A stretch of DNA of 64,000 bases, from positions 1,288,001 to 1,352,000 of the forward strand of contig NZ_CP157794.1 in assembly GCF_040111675.1 (NCBI RefSeq), written 5' to 3'. A program made the translations under genes and the position numbers. Positions 26,389 through 36,176 of the stretch are shown here, piece by piece (position 1 is the first letter of the stretch; the number at the start of each line of letters is the position of its first letter). This stretch comes from Salinarimonas sp. Its GTDB lineage: Bacteria; Pseudomonadota; Alphaproteobacteria; Rhizobiales; Beijerinckiaceae. The notes beneath the pieces were generated by a model. It was not told the DNA's origin, did no database searches, and saw only the letters and a program-made list of their open reading frames with translations.

Positions 26389-28461
26389 ATGAATGCGAAC
26401 CCCTTCTCCCAGGCCTGGACCACGCCCTTCGAGGCGCCGCCCTTCGCGGAGATCGCGCCGGAGCACATGGAGGAGGCGTTCGAGACGGGGCTCGCCGCGC
26501 ACGAGGCCGAGATCGCCGCGATCCGCGACGATTCCGCGCCCGCCACCTTCGAGAACACGATCCTGGCGCTGGAACGCGCGGGCAAGGCCCTGCGCCGGGT
26601 CGCGCTCGTGTTCTACAATCTCGCCGGCGCGCACACGAATCCGGAGATCCAGGCGATCGAGCGCCGGATGGCGCCTCGGCTCTCCCGCCATTCCTCGAAG
26701 ATCAATCTCGACCCGGCGCTCTTCTCCCGCGTCGACGTCGTGTTCCAGGCGCGCGAGACGCTCGGCCTCGACGCCGAGGCGGCGCGGCTCCTCGAGCGCA
26801 CGCATCTCGGCTTCGTGCGCGCCGGCGCGCAGCTGCCGCCGGAGACGAAGGAGCGGCTCGCCGCCATCGACCAGCGCCTGGCCGAGCTCGGCACGTCCTT
26901 CGCCCAGAACGTTCTGAAGGACGAGAGCGACTTCACCCTCGTGCTGGATGGCGAGGACGACCTCGCCGGCCTGCCGGACTGGCTGGTCTCGGCCGCCGCC
27001 CGCGCGGCGGAGGATCGCGGCATGCGGGGCAAGCACGTGATCACGCTGGCGCGCTCCTCGGTCGAGCCCTTCCTCGCCTTCTCGGCCCGGCGCGACCTGC
27101 GCAAGAGAGCCTTCGAGGCCTGGACCACCCGCGGCGAGAGCCGCGCGGAGACCGACAATCGCGGCATCGTCGCCGAGACCGTGCGGCTGCGCGCCGAGCG
27201 CGCCCAGCTGCTCGGCTACGAGAGCTTCGCGCACTTCAAGCTCGACGACGCCATGGCGAAGACGCCCGACGCCGTGAGCGACCTCCTCGGCGCGGTCTGG
27301 ACGCCCGCCCGCAAGCGCGTCGGCGAGGAGCGCGACGCGCTCTCCGCTCTGGCGCAGGCCCGCGGCGAGCCGGCCGAGATCGCGCCCTGGGACTGGCGGT
27401 ACTTCGCCGAGCAGGTGCGGCGCGAGCGCTACGATCTCGACGAGGGCGCGCTCAAGCCGTACCTGCAGCTCGAGAACATCATCGGCGCCGCCTTCTGGGT
27501 GGCGAACCGGCTCTTCGGCCTCGCCTTCACCGAGCGCCACGACGTGCCGACCTGGCACCCGGACGTGCGCGCCTACGAGGTCACCGGCCCGGACGGCGCC
27601 CATGTCGGGCTGTTCTACGGCGACTATTTCGCGCGACCCTCGAAGCGCTCCGGCGCCTGGGCCTCCTCCTTCCGCTCTCAGCAGAATCTCGACGGGCGGG
27701 TGCGGCCGATCATCGTCAACGTGATGAACTTCTCCGCCGGCGCGCCCGGGGAGCCGTCGCTTCTTTCGTTCGACGACGCGCGCACGCTCTTCCACGAGTT
27801 CGGCCACGCGCTGCACGGGCTCCTGTCGGACGTGACCTACGCTTCGCTCGCCGGCACGGCGGTGGCCCGGGACTTCGTGGAGCTGCCCTCGCAGCTCTAC
27901 GAGCACTGGCTCGAGACGCCGGAGGTGCTGGAGCGCTTCGCCACGCACTACCGCACCGGCGAGCCGATGCCGCTCGACCTGCGCGAGAAGCTCATCGGCG
28001 CGCGCACCTTCAACCAGGGCTTCGCCACGGTGGAGTATCTCTCCTGCGCGCTGGTCGACCTCGACTTCCACCTGCTGCCGTCGGCGGACAACGTCGACCC
28101 GATCGCCTTCGAGCGCGACGCGCTCGCGCGCATCGGCATGCCGGACGAGATGGTGATGCGTCACCGCACGCCGCATTTTGCCCATATCTTCGCGGGCGCC
28201 GGCTACGCGGCGGGGTACTACAGCTACATGTGGTCCGAGGTGCTCGACGCCGACGCCTTCGACGCCTTCAAGGAGACGGGCGACGTCTTCCACCCCGAGA
28301 CGGCGAAGAAGCTCCACGACCACATCTACGCCGCCGGCAACCGCCGAGATCCGGCGGACGCCTATTTCGCCTTCCGCGGCCGCATGCCGGACGTGGAGCC
28401 GCTGCTGCGCAAGCGGGGGCTGATCGAGGGTCTGGAAGCGCCGGCGGCCGGGGAGGCGTGA
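26389..28461 (+). CDS. dcp: M3 family metallopeptidase, peptidyl-dipeptidase Dcp-like
   Basis: A 690-residue zinc metallopeptidase of the thimet/oligopeptidase family. The catalytic HEFGH lies at residues 469-473 (LFHEFGHALHGLLSD). The third zinc ligand region follows (FVELPSQLYEHWLETPEVL). The C-terminal YSYMWSEVLDADAFDAF and RGRMPDVEPLLRKRG are typical of Dcp and oligopeptidase A. It degrades short peptides in the cytoplasm. The length fits Dcp (about 680). The ribosome binding site AAGGAG lies ten bases before the ATG. Separating Dcp from PrlC (OpdA) needs a tree. Confidence 0.9.
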   Translation: MNANPFSQAWTTPFEAPPFAEIAPEHMEEAFETGLAAHEAEIAAIRDDSAPATFENTILALERAGKALRRVALVFYNLAGAHTNPEIQAIERRMAPRLSRHSSKINLDPALFSRVDVVFQARETLGLDAEAARLLERTHLGFVRAGAQLPPETKERLAAIDQRLAELGTSFAQNVLKDESDFTLVLDGEDDLAGLPDWLVSAAARAAEDRGMRGKHVITLARSSVEPFLAFSARRDLRKRAFEAWTTRGESRAETDNRGIVAETVRLRAERAQLLGYESFAHFKLDDAMAKTPDAVSDLLGAVWTPARKRVGEERDALSALAQARGEPAEIAPWDWRYFAEQVRRERYDLDEGALKPYLQLENIIGAAFWVANRLFGLAFTERHDVPTWHPDVRAYEVTGPDGAHVGLFYGDYFARPSKRSGAWASSFRSQQNLDGRVRPIIVNVMNFSAGAPGEPSLLSFDDARTLFHEFGHALHGLLSDVTYASLAGTAVARDFVELPSQLYEHWLETPEVLERFATHYRTGEPMPLDLREKLIGARTFNQGFATVEYLSCALVDLDFHLLPSADNVDPIAFERDALARIGMPDEMVMRHRTPHFAHIFAGAGYAAGYYSYMWSEVLDADAFDAFKETGDVFHPETAKKLHDHIYAAGNRRDPADAYFAFRGRMPDVEPLLRKRGLIEGLEAPAAGEA

Positions 28462-28493
28462 GGAGGGGAGCGAGGCGCGCAATGCGGAGCGCT

Positions 28494-28665
28494 GTCATCC
28501 CGGGCCGCGAAGCGGACCCGGGACCCATCACCTCGACCTCGGCTCGAGCGCGCATGCCGCGCTCGTCGCGCCAGCTATGTCGATGTCGCGCAACGCAGCC
28601 TCAAGGCTGCGACTCGGGCGTCGGCGTCTATGGGTCCCGGGTCGCCGTTCGGCGCCCGGGATGAC
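28494..28665. repeat. Single palindromic intergenic repeat related to the 1.1-5.5 kb array
   Basis: It begins gtcatcccgggccgcg and ends cggcgcccgggatgac, with an internal hairpin cgcagcctcaaggctgcg. It contains CGGGACCCAT but continues CACC. The left half of the IS1111 target is therefore present while the right half is not, and it holds no insertion. Confidence 0.75.
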
Positions 28666-28761
28666 ACCGGAAAGCCGTCGACGCGGCTGAAATTTTTCGA
28701 CGTATCCGATTTTCAACGGGTTGGCTGTCAGTCCGTCTCGCCGTTCCGATTGACGCCGGTC

Positions 28762-29088
28762 TTAGCGCTTGGAGACGGCGGCCGACGACTGCGGGTCGAC
28801 TTCGCGCCAGCCCTTCGGGTCGACTTCCGGCGCATCGCTGTAGTCGATGTCTTCGTCCGCGAGCGCATCCCACCGCGCGGCGCTCTCGTCGGACAGAGGC
28901 GGTGGCCGGGCCGGGTCGAGCCTGTAGACGACAGGGCGTGGCTCCAGCTCGCGCAGGTGGGCCGGGTCGAGCTCCGGAATGTCGTTGAAGGCGATGTCCT
29001 CGTCCCGCATGGCGTCGAGGCGCGCCTTCGTCTCGTCCGAGAGCTTCGGCGGGTTCTCGGGCTCGAGCGCGTAGCGGACGGTCCCCAT
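28762..29088 (-). CDS. Hypothetical protein with duplicated DEDIxYSDxPELD motif
   Basis: A 108-residue acidic protein built of two copies of a ~45-residue unit. Copy one reads PPKLSDETKARLDAMRDEDI, AFNDIPELDP. Copy two reads PPPLSDESAARWDALADEDI, DYSDAPEVDP. The motif DEDIDYSDIPELD is seen in the N-terminal part of DUF4415/BrnA-type antitoxins, but here the C-terminal DNA-binding helices of those proteins are missing and no toxin gene adjoins. It has no membrane segment or signal peptide. The start MGTVRYALEP has GAGGCGAGAG upstream. Function unknown. Confidence 0.7.
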   Translation of the reverse strand: MGTVRYALEPENPPKLSDETKARLDAMRDEDIAFNDIPELDPAHLRELEPRPVVYRLDPARPPPLSDESAARWDALADEDIDYSDAPEVDPKGWREVDPQSSAAVSKR

Positions 29089-29164
29089 GTCTCTCGCCTC
29101 CAGGCTGCGCGTCGAAGGATAAGCAACGCGAGCATTCGTGTCGAGTGACAAGCTGTTCCGCTCG

Positions 29165-30325
29165 TCAGCTAATCCCCATCGTCTCCAGAACCACCCGCGC
29201 CGCCGCCTCGCTCGGGGTCTCGCCGCCGAGATCCATCGCGGCGTCGATGCGGGCGAAGGCGTCCTCCTGGGCGCGGCGGGCGGGGGTGTCGGCGCACAAG
29301 GGCGCGAGGGCGGCGCAGAGCGTGTCGCCGCGGCATTCGCCCTGGATGAATTCGGGGATGGCCTTCTCGCCGAGCACCAGGTTCGCGAGCACGATCGTGT
29401 CCACCGTGAGCAGCCAGCGCAGCTGCGCCTCGAGCGTCGAGACCTTGTAGGCCACGACCATCGGTACGCCCGCGAGCGCGAGCTCGAGCGTCACCGTGCC
29501 CGAGGCCGCGAGCGCCGCGTGCGCCTTGCGGAAGGCGGCGTGCTTGGCCGCCTCGCCGCGCACGATGGTCGGCGCGATCGGCCAGTTGCGCACGCCGTCC
29601 TCGATCAGCGGCAGGACATGGTCGACGGCGGGGAGGGTCAGCGCGATCTCGCGACCGTCGAGCGCCTTCGAGAGCAGGGCGAGCGCCTCGCCGAAGGGCG
29701 CCAGCAGCCGCGACACCTCGGACCGGCGGCTGCCGGGAAGGACGAGCAGCTCGAGCGGCCCCTCGCCGACCGGATGGCGCTCGCCGGGCGCCGGGCGCAG
29801 GGCCTCGGTGCGCTCGATCAGCGGGTGGCCGACATAGGTGCAGGGCGGGCCGCCGAGCCGCTGGTGCGCCGCCGGCTCGAAGGGCTTGAGCGCCATGACG
29901 TGGTCGACATAGGCCCGCATCGCCCTGGCGCGGCCCGGCCGCCAGGCCCAGACGGTCGGCGAGACGTAGTTGATCACCGTCAAATCCGGCAGCCGCTTGC
30001 GGGCGCGCCGGGCGACGCGGTGGGTGAAGTCCGGGCTGTCGATGAGCACGAGCGCGTCCGGCTTCGCCGCGACCACCGCTGTGGCGGTCTGGTCGATCCG
30101 GCGCAGCAGCGAGGGCAGACGGGCGATCACCGGCAGGATGCCCATCACCGACATCTCCGCCATGGGGAACAGGCTGTCGAGCCCCTCGCGGGCCATGCGC
30201 TCCCCGCCGACGCCGACGAAGCGCGCCTCGGGCACGTGCGCGCGGATCGCCCGCATCAGGCCGGCGCCGAGGGCGTCGCCCGATTCCTCGCCGGCGACGA
30301 GGTAGATCAGGGGAGCGGCGCTCAT
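29165..30325 (-). CDS. lpxB: Lipid-A-disaccharide synthase
   Basis: A 386-residue GT-B glycosyltransferase of family GT19. It joins UDP-2,3-diacylglucosamine and 2,3-diacylglucosamine-1-phosphate to make the lipid A disaccharide. Conserved features are VAGEESGDALGAGLMRAIR at the start, ALVLIDSPDFTHRVA, YVSPTVWAWRPGRARAM, YVGHPLIE and LPGSRRSEVSRL. It is the last gene of the lpx cluster on this strand. Its start overlaps the lpxI stop by four bases (ATGA), so the two are coupled. Confidence 0.97.
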   Translation of the reverse strand: MSAAPLIYLVAGEESGDALGAGLMRAIRAHVPEARFVGVGGERMAREGLDSLFPMAEMSVMGILPVIARLPSLLRRIDQTATAVVAAKPDALVLIDSPDFTHRVARRARKRLPDLTVINYVSPTVWAWRPGRARAMRAYVDHVMALKPFEPAAHQRLGGPPCTYVGHPLIERTEALRPAPGERHPVGEGPLELLVLPGSRRSEVSRLLAPFGEALALLSKALDGREIALTLPAVDHVLPLIEDGVRNWPIAPTIVRGEAAKHAAFRKAHAALAASGTVTLELALAGVPMVVAYKVSTLEAQLRWLLTVDTIVLANLVLGEKAIPEFIQGECRGDTLCAALAPLCADTPARRAQEDAFARIDAAMDLGGETPSEAAARVVLETMGIS

Positions 30326-31191
30326 GCGGCGATCTCCTCCGGCCGGTCGGGATCGACGCCGATCAGGAACAGCCCGCGCCGGTCGGCCTCGGCGATCATG
30401 GCCTCGCGCTCGATCGTCAGCGTCGCGCCGGCGCCGAGCGCCACGCCGGCGAGGCCGGCGGCGGCGGCGTTGCGGATCGTGCGCGGGCCGCTCGCGGCGA
30501 GGTCGACGCGCCGGTCCTGCCCCGCCTTCGCGGTCTTGACGAGGACGCCGCCGAGGGGCTTGCGCCGGCTCAGGAAGGGGATGCCGCGGCCGAGCGCCGC
30601 GACGCGCGCGAGCATGCGGTCCGTCCCCTCCGCCCCCTCGATGGCGACGATGCGGCTCTCGACCGTGACGCAGGCCTGCCCGACGTCGAAGGGCGAGAGG
30701 GCGGCGAGGCAGGCGAAGCCGACCCGCACGGCGCGCAGATGCTCGGGCGCGGGGCGGACCGCCCCGAGGAGACCCGCGGGCGCGAGCACGTCCGGCGCGA
30801 TCTCGTGCGCGCCGATCACGCGGTGGCCGCGCTCCTCCAGCAGCGCGACGACGCCGCGCAGGAGGTGGTCGTCGCCGCGCGCGAAGACCTCGGCGATCTC
30901 CTTGCGATTGCGCCAGGCGGCGACGCCGCTCGCGAGCGCCGCGGGGGAGGGGCGGGCGACGCCGCCGGCGAGCGCCACGGCGGCGGGACGCCAGGCTGCC
31001 AGCTGGTCCAGAATGCCCGCGACGTCGAGAAGGCTCATCGTCCTGTCGGCGCGGCGACGAACCGCCCGCCCGGCGAAGCCAGAGAGCGCGAGCACGCGCG
31101 CCTCGCGGCCCTGCGCGGCCAGAGCCGAGACCAGGATCTCGGGCAGCGCGCCCGCCCCGGCGACCACGACGACCGGGCCGTCGTTCCGCAT
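30322..31191 (-). CDS. lpxI: UDP-2,3-diacylglucosamine diphosphatase LpxI
   Basis: A 289-residue LpxI-type pyrophosphatase, the alphaproteobacterial substitute for LpxH. It hydrolyses UDP-2,3-diacylglucosamine to 2,3-diacylglucosamine-1-phosphate. The N-terminal domain starts VVVVAGAGALPEILVSALAA. The C-terminal catalytic domain (DUF1009) has VTVESRIVAIEGAEGTDRML, GGVLVKTAKAGQDRRVDL and ATLTIEREAMI. It sits exactly between lpxA and lpxB, with a four-base overlap to lpxB and a two-base gap to lpxA, as expected for sequential steps in lipid A synthesis. Confidence 0.95.
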   Translation of the reverse strand: MRNDGPVVVVAGAGALPEILVSALAAQGREARVLALSGFAGRAVRRRADRTMSLLDVAGILDQLAAWRPAAVALAGGVARPSPAALASGVAAWRNRKEIAEVFARGDDHLLRGVVALLEERGHRVIGAHEIAPDVLAPAGLLGAVRPAPEHLRAVRVGFACLAALSPFDVGQACVTVESRIVAIEGAEGTDRMLARVAALGRGIPFLSRRKPLGGVLVKTAKAGQDRRVDLAASGPRTIRNAAAAGLAGVALGAGATLTIEREAMIAEADRRGLFLIGVDPDRPEEIAA

Positions 31192-31193
31192 GG

Positions 31194-31991
31194 TCAGGCG
31201 CTCTCGCGCGGCGTCATCACCGACCGGTCGCCGCCCGCGCGGATGAAGGCGAGGATCTCGCGCACCTGCTCGTGCCCGCCATAGGCCTCCTCCACGTCGG
31301 CGAGGCGCTCGGCGAAGGTGCCCTCGGCGCCGAACAGGAGCCGGTAGGCGCGGCGCAGGTCGTGGATCGACTCGCGCGAGAAGCCGCGTCGCTTGAGGCC
31401 GATGACGTTGAGCCCCGCCAGCGCGGCGCGGTTGCCCATGGCCATGCCGTAGGGGATGACGTCGTTCTCGATCGCCGACATGCCACCGATGAAGGCGTAG
31501 GAGCCGATGCGCACGAATTGATGCAGGCCCGCGCCGCCGCCGACGATGACGTGGTCGCCGAGCTTGCAATGGCCGGCGAGCATGACGTTGTTGGCGAGCA
31601 CGACGCCGTCGCCGATGCGGTTGTCGTGGGCGACGTGGCTGTAGGCGAGAAAGAAGCAGCGGTCGCCGACGCGGGTGACGCCGTCGCCCTGCGGCGTGCC
31701 GGCGTTCATCGTCACCGACTCGCGGATGATGCAGTCGGCGCCGACGATCAGCTTGTTCCACTCGCCCTTGTACTTCAGGTCCTGCGGCCCGTGCCCGATG
31801 GCGGCGAAGGGATGGATCTTGGTGCGCGCGCCGATCTCGGTGCGCCCCGTCACCACCACGTGGCTGAGGAGCTCGACGCCGTCGCCGAGGACGACCTCCG
31901 GGCCGACCGTGCAGAAGGGGCCGATCGAGACGCCCTCCCCGAGCTGCGCCCCGTCCTCGACGATGGCGGTCGGATGGACGAAAGCCGTCAC
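31194..31991 (-). CDS. lpxA: Acyl-ACP--UDP-N-acetylglucosamine O-acyltransferase
   Basis: A 265-residue left-handed beta-helix acyltransferase, the first step of lipid A synthesis. Hexapeptide repeats run from [20 protein letters not shown] to about residue 190. [11 protein letters not shown] and the catalytic region [20 protein letters not shown] (His in SHVAHD) are conserved. An alpha-helical C-terminus follows ([13 protein letters not shown]). The GTG start overlaps the fabZ stop by four bases (GTGA). Confidence 0.97.
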   Translation of the reverse strand: MTAFVHPTAIVEDGAQLGEGVSIGPFCTVGPEVVLGDGVELLSHVVVTGRTEIGARTKIHPFAAIGHGPQDLKYKGEWNKLIVGADCIIRESVTMNAGTPQGDGVTRVGDRCFFLAYSHVAHDNRIGDGVVLANNVMLAGHCKLGDHVIVGGGAGLHQFVRIGSYAFIGGMSAIENDVIPYGMAMGNRAALAGLNVIGLKRRGFSRESIHDLRRAYRLLFGAEGTFAERLADVEEAYGGHEQVREILAFIRAGGDRSVMTPRESA

Positions 31992-32467
31992 GAGAGCACC
32001 AGCATGGCGGAGAGTTCCGCCTCGGCGACCATCTGGCCGTCGACGAAGGCCTCGCCGCGGTACCACCACATGGCGCGGCGCTGGTTCAGCTTGGTCATGC
32101 GATACTCGAGCACGTCGCCGGGCTGGACGGGCTTGCGGAACTTGACCTTGTCCATGGTCATGAAAAACACCTGCTCGGGCTTCTTCTTCTCGGCGCGGGT
32201 CGCGAGCACGCAGATCGCGCCGGCCGTCTGCGCCATGCCCTCGCAGATGAGGACGCCGGGGAAGATCGGCCGGGTCGGGAAGTGGCCCGTGAATTGTGGC
32301 TCGTTGAAGGTGACGTTCTTCACGCCGACGCAGGAGCGGTCGCCGTCGATGTCGCGGATGCGGTCGACCAGCAGGAACGGGTAGCGGTGAGGCAGGAGCT
32401 CCAGGATCTCGACGATGTCGACGGCCTCGAGTGTCGTCGATGCGGCGTCGCCGTTGGTTTCGCTCAT
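31988..32467 (-). CDS. fabZ: 3-hydroxyacyl-[acyl-carrier-protein] dehydratase
   Basis: A 159-residue hotdog dehydratase of fatty acid elongation. [17 protein letters not shown] carries the catalytic His, and [20 protein letters not shown] carries the catalytic Glu helix. [20 protein letters not shown] ends the family pattern. It lies between lpxD and lpxA, the standard place, balancing 3-hydroxyacyl-ACP use between lipid A and phospholipids. The start MSETNG has a GGAGGAGG ribosome binding site. Confidence 0.97.
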   Translation of the reverse strand: MSETNGDAASTTLEAVDIVEILELLPHRYPFLLVDRIRDIDGDRSCVGVKNVTFNEPQFTGHFPTRPIFPGVLICEGMAQTAGAICVLATRAEKKKPEQVFFMTMDKVKFRKPVQPGDVLEYRMTKLNQRRAMWWYRGEAFVDGQMVAEAELSAMLVLS

Positions 32468-32539
32468 GCTCCCTCCTCCCATCACGCGACCCGCTCGCGC
32501 CGCTCGCGAACAGCGCGCGCGGCCTGCGGCGGCAGGTTC

Positions 32540-33598
32540 TCAATCCTCGTCGTCTTTGGCGGAAACGCGCCGGGATGCAAGCGTTTTGACGGCTGTGATC
32601 TCGCGGAACCATTCCCGCACCGGCTTGGCGGGCGTGCCGCCCCAGCGTGCGCCGGCGGGCACGTCGCTGTTGACGTTGCTCGTCGCCGCGATCTGCGCGC
32701 CCATGCCGACGGTCACGTGCCCGACGACGCCGACCTGCCCGCCGAGCACGACGAAATCCTCGAGCGTCGCCGACCCGGAGATGCCGACCTGGGCGACGAT
32801 GACGCAATGGCGGCCGACGACGACGTTGTGTCCGATCTGGACGAGGTTGTCGATCTTGGTGCCCTCGCCGATGACGGTGTCGCGCCCCGAGCCGCGGTCG
32901 ATCGTGCAATTGGCGCCGATCTCGACGTCGTCCTGAACGACGACCCGCCCGACCTGCGGGACCTTGCCGTGCCCGCGCGGACCCATGGCGAACCCGAAGC
33001 CGTCCTGGCCGATGCGCACGCCGGGATGGACGATCACACGGTTTCCGAGGAAGGCGTTCATCACCGTCGCGCCGGGCGAGATCGAGCAGTTTCGGCCGAT
33101 CCGGCACTGCGGGCCCACGACGGCGTTGGCGCACACGATCGTGCCGGCGCCGATCTCGGCATGCGGCCCGACCACCGCGCCGGGGTCGATCGTGGCGCCG
33201 TGCTCGATCCTGGCCGTCGGGTGAACGAGCGCGCCCGGCGAGACGCCCGACGAGCCGAAGACCGACTGCGGGCGCAGCGCCGTCGGATACAGCCGCGCCA
33301 GCACCTCGGCGAAGGCCCGGTAGGGCTGCGCGCAGACGAGGACCACCGCCTCGTCGGGCGCGCGCGGGGCGAAGCGCTTCGAGGTCAGGACGAGGCCGGC
33401 GGCCGTGCTCGCGAGCGCGTCCGCGTAGCGCGGGTTGTCCATGTAGGCGATGTCGTCGGGGCCGGCTTCCTCGAGCGCGCCGGCGCCGCGGAACCGGGCC
33501 TCGGGATCCGCACCCGCCGGGATCGCGACGCCGGCGAGAGCCGCGACGTCGGCGAGCGTGAGCGCGTCGGCCCTGGGGAAGAAATCGGGTTCCGCCAT
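32540..33598 (-). CDS. lpxD: UDP-3-O-(3-hydroxyacyl)glucosamine N-acyltransferase
   Basis: A 352-residue trimeric acyltransferase, the third step of lipid A synthesis. The N-terminal uridine-binding domain ([32 protein letters not shown]) precedes hexapeptide repeats from [20 protein letters not shown] onward. [20 protein letters not shown] and [20 protein letters not shown] with the catalytic His follow, and a short C-terminal helix ends the protein. MAEPDFFPR is taken as the start; 22 further codons upstream are possible. The gap to bamA is 94 bp. Confidence 0.96.
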   Translation of the reverse strand: MAEPDFFPRADALTLADVAALAGVAIPAGADPEARFRGAGALEEAGPDDIAYMDNPRYADALASTAAGLVLTSKRFAPRAPDEAVVLVCAQPYRAFAEVLARLYPTALRPQSVFGSSGVSPGALVHPTARIEHGATIDPGAVVGPHAEIGAGTIVCANAVVGPQCRIGRNCSISPGATVMNAFLGNRVIVHPGVRIGQDGFGFAMGPRGHGKVPQVGRVVVQDDVEIGANCTIDRGSGRDTVIGEGTKIDNLVQIGHNVVVGRHCVIVAQVGISGSATLEDFVVLGGQVGVVGHVTVGMGAQIAATSNVNSDVPAGARWGGTPAKPVREWFREITAVKTLASRRVSAKDDED

Positions 33599-33692
33599 GA
33601 GGCTCTGGCTCTGTTGGGGCGCCGCTCGCGCAGTGGATCGGGGAGTCGCTCCCGCCGCGGACATCGCCGCGACGGGAGGTCAACCCCCGCGA

Positions 33693-36011
33693 TCAGAAGC
33701 TCGTTCCGCCCGAGAAGCGGAACGCCTGGGTCTGGTCGCCGTCCGCCTTCGAGAGGGCGTAGGCGTAGTCGAAGCGCAGCGGGCCGAGCGGCGACGCCCA
33801 CAGCAGGCTCGCGCCGATGGACGAGCGGATCTCGTCGTTGTCGTTGACCGTGATCGTCTCGGTCGTGCCGTTCGCGAGCCGGAACACGCGCTGGCCCTCG
33901 TAGTTCACGAGCGTGCCCACGTCCGCGAAGACCGCGCCCTTGAAGCCGAGATCGCGCGGCAGCAGCGGCAGCGGGAACTGCACCTCCAGCGAGCCGCCGG
34001 CATAGGTCGTGCCGCCGATGGCGTTGCCGAGCTGGTCGCGCGGGCCGATGCCGGACGGCTCGAAGCCGCGCACGAGCGACGGGCCCATGAAGAAGTGGTC
34101 CAGAATGCGCAGGTCGTCGCCGCCCCAGGCCACGACGTGGCCGGCCTGGACGCGGGCGATGCCGATGACGTCCTCGAACAGCTCGTGGTAATAGCGCGCA
34201 TCGGCCGTCACGCGGAAGAACTCGGAATCGCCGCCCAGGCCGGCGAGTTCCGGCCGCAGCTCGGCGAAGAGACCCGAGCGCGGATTGCGCGCGTTGTCGA
34301 GCGAGTTGAAGGTGAAGGTCAGGCCCACGAGCGAGGTGATCGTCTCGCCGGCCGCCTCGCGGATCGCGACGGACGCCTCGCCATTGGCGGGATTGCCGTC
34401 ACGGAAGGCGGCCGGGACGTCGATGTCCTGCTGGTACAGCGAGTACCGCGCCTGGACCGAGAGCTGCTCCGTGATGGGCAGGCCGAAGCGCAGCGCGCCG
34501 CCGGTCGTGCGCGTGTCGAAGCGGCCCGTGTCGGAGGCCTCCGAGAAGCGCGAGAACAGGTCGACGCCCGCCGCCACGCGATAGCCGAGGAAATACGGCT
34601 CGGTGAAGGAGAAGTCGAAGCCCTGCGACCGCTCGCCCCAGGAGCCGGCGATCCGCACGGCCTGGCCGCGGCCCAGGAAGTTCGACTCCGACAGCGACAC
34701 CTCGCCGATGAAGCCGTCCGAGGTGGAATACCCGCCGGCGACGGAGAACGATCCGGTCGGCTTGTCCTCGACGTCGATGTTGAGGACGACACGGTCCGGC
34801 GACAGGCTCGGCTCGTTGGAGATGCGCACGCGCTCGAAGAAGCCGAGATTGTTCAGCCGGCGCTCCGCGCGGTCGATCAGGACCTTGTTGTAGGGGTCGC
34901 CTTCGCCGAGATCGAGCTCGCGACGGATGACGTAGTCGCGGGTGCGCGTGTTGCCGCGGATGTTGATCCGCTCGATGTAGACGCGCGGACCCTCCTCCAC
35001 GATGTAGGTGATGTTGACGACGCCGGCCGCCGGGTCGCGCTCGCCCGCCGGGCGAACCTGCGCGAAGGCGTAGCCGCGGCGCGCCACCTCGGTCGTCAGG
35101 TCGACCAGCGTGCGCTCGACGGCGGTCGCGTCGTAGATCTGGCCCGAGCGCGTCAGCACGCGGCGCTGAAGCTCGTCGGTGGCGACGTCCGGGATGCGCG
35201 AATCGACGGAGACGGCGCCGACGCGGTACTGCTGGCCTTCCTCGACGGCGATGTCGATGACGTAGCCCTCGCGCTGCGGGTCGAACACCACGTTCGTGCC
35301 CACCACGCGGAAGTCGGCGTAACCCTTGCGCAGGTAGTAGCGCCGGATCAGCTCGAGGTCCGCGGCGAGACGATCCGGGTCGTAGACGTCCGAGGTCTTG
35401 AGGAACGACAGGATGTTCGTCTCGGTCGAGGTCATGACGTCGCGCAGGCGCCCGTCCGAGAAGGCCTCGTTGCCGGAGAAGCCGATCTCGCGGATGCCGG
35501 TCTTGACGCCCTCGTCCACCGTGAAGACGACGTCGATGCGCCCGTCGGGCAGGTCGACCACGCGCGAGGACACCGTCGCCAGCGCACGGCCCGTGCGCCG
35601 GTAGATCTCCTGGATCCGCTCGACGTCCGCCTGGACGGTGGCCGGATTGTAGGGCTGGCGGGCGCGCGTCTGCAGCTCGGGGAGCAGCGCCTCGCTCGGC
35701 AGCCGGCGGTTCCCCTCGAAGGCGACGCGGTTGATGACGTTGTTCTCGACGACGGAGACGATCGTCTGGCCGCCGGAGCGGGAGACGCGAACGTCCGTGA
35801 AGAAGCCGGTGGCGACGAGGTTGCGACGCGCCTCCTCGGGGCTGACGCCGGTGACGTAGGCGCGGATGGTCGCGTCGTCGATTCGGCTGTTGCCGCGAAC
35901 CACGACCTGCTGCGCCACCGCCTCCGACACGCTGAATGCGACCATCAGCGCCGCGAGTGCCACCGAGGTCGACTTCGCCGCATGACGCCGGCGTTTCACT
36001 GTCATCGACAT
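33693..36011 (-). CDS. bamA: Outer membrane protein assembly factor BamA
   Basis: A 772-residue Omp85 protein that folds and inserts beta-barrel proteins into the outer membrane. A signal peptide covers residues 1-34 (cleavage near AVAQQ). Five POTRA domains follow to about residue 430, including DVRVSRSGGQTIVSV and VNITYIVEEGPRVYIERINI. The C-terminal 16-stranded barrel has the Omp85 motif near MGPSLVRGFEPSGIGPRD and ends in Phe (FRFSGGTSF), as required for recognition. It lies between rseP and lpxD; no skp gene is present between them. Confidence 0.97.
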   Translation of the reverse strand: MSMTVKRRRHAAKSTSVALAALMVAFSVSEAVAQQVVVRGNSRIDDATIRAYVTGVSPEEARRNLVATGFFTDVRVSRSGGQTIVSVVENNVINRVAFEGNRRLPSEALLPELQTRARQPYNPATVQADVERIQEIYRRTGRALATVSSRVVDLPDGRIDVVFTVDEGVKTGIREIGFSGNEAFSDGRLRDVMTSTETNILSFLKTSDVYDPDRLAADLELIRRYYLRKGYADFRVVGTNVVFDPQREGYVIDIAVEEGQQYRVGAVSVDSRIPDVATDELQRRVLTRSGQIYDATAVERTLVDLTTEVARRGYAFAQVRPAGERDPAAGVVNITYIVEEGPRVYIERINIRGNTRTRDYVIRRELDLGEGDPYNKVLIDRAERRLNNLGFFERVRISNEPSLSPDRVVLNIDVEDKPTGSFSVAGGYSTSDGFIGEVSLSESNFLGRGQAVRIAGSWGERSQGFDFSFTEPYFLGYRVAAGVDLFSRFSEASDTGRFDTRTTGGALRFGLPITEQLSVQARYSLYQQDIDVPAAFRDGNPANGEASVAIREAAGETITSLVGLTFTFNSLDNARNPRSGLFAELRPELAGLGGDSEFFRVTADARYYHELFEDVIGIARVQAGHVVAWGGDDLRILDHFFMGPSLVRGFEPSGIGPRDQLGNAIGGTTYAGGSLEVQFPLPLLPRDLGFKGAVFADVGTLVNYEGQRVFRLANGTTETITVNDNDEIRSSIGASLLWASPLGPLRFDYAYALSKADGDQTQAFRFSGGTSF

Positions 36012-36176
36012 ATAAGGCCCGTCTCGTTCTTGTTGCCACGGGTTGCCGTGCGGACCGAAAGCGCGCGAACGCCCCCCCGACCGTTCTGGTCAATCTCCGC
36101 TTCTAACCGAGTTGGGCGGCCACGCAACCGCCTCGTCCTCACCCCGCCGCAATTTTGGCCGGGCGTGGCCTTCGTG

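Noticed and set aside
28494..28665. Potential further target of the IS1111-type element
   Set aside because: The left half CGGGACCCA is present, but the right half reads CATCACCTC instead of CATACCCGC, and no insertion is found.
33599..33664. N-terminal extension of LpxD by 22 codons
   Set aside because: The extension is low-complexity (Ala, Gln, Ser) and not part of the LpxD uridine-binding domain. MAEPDFFPR gives the usual start.
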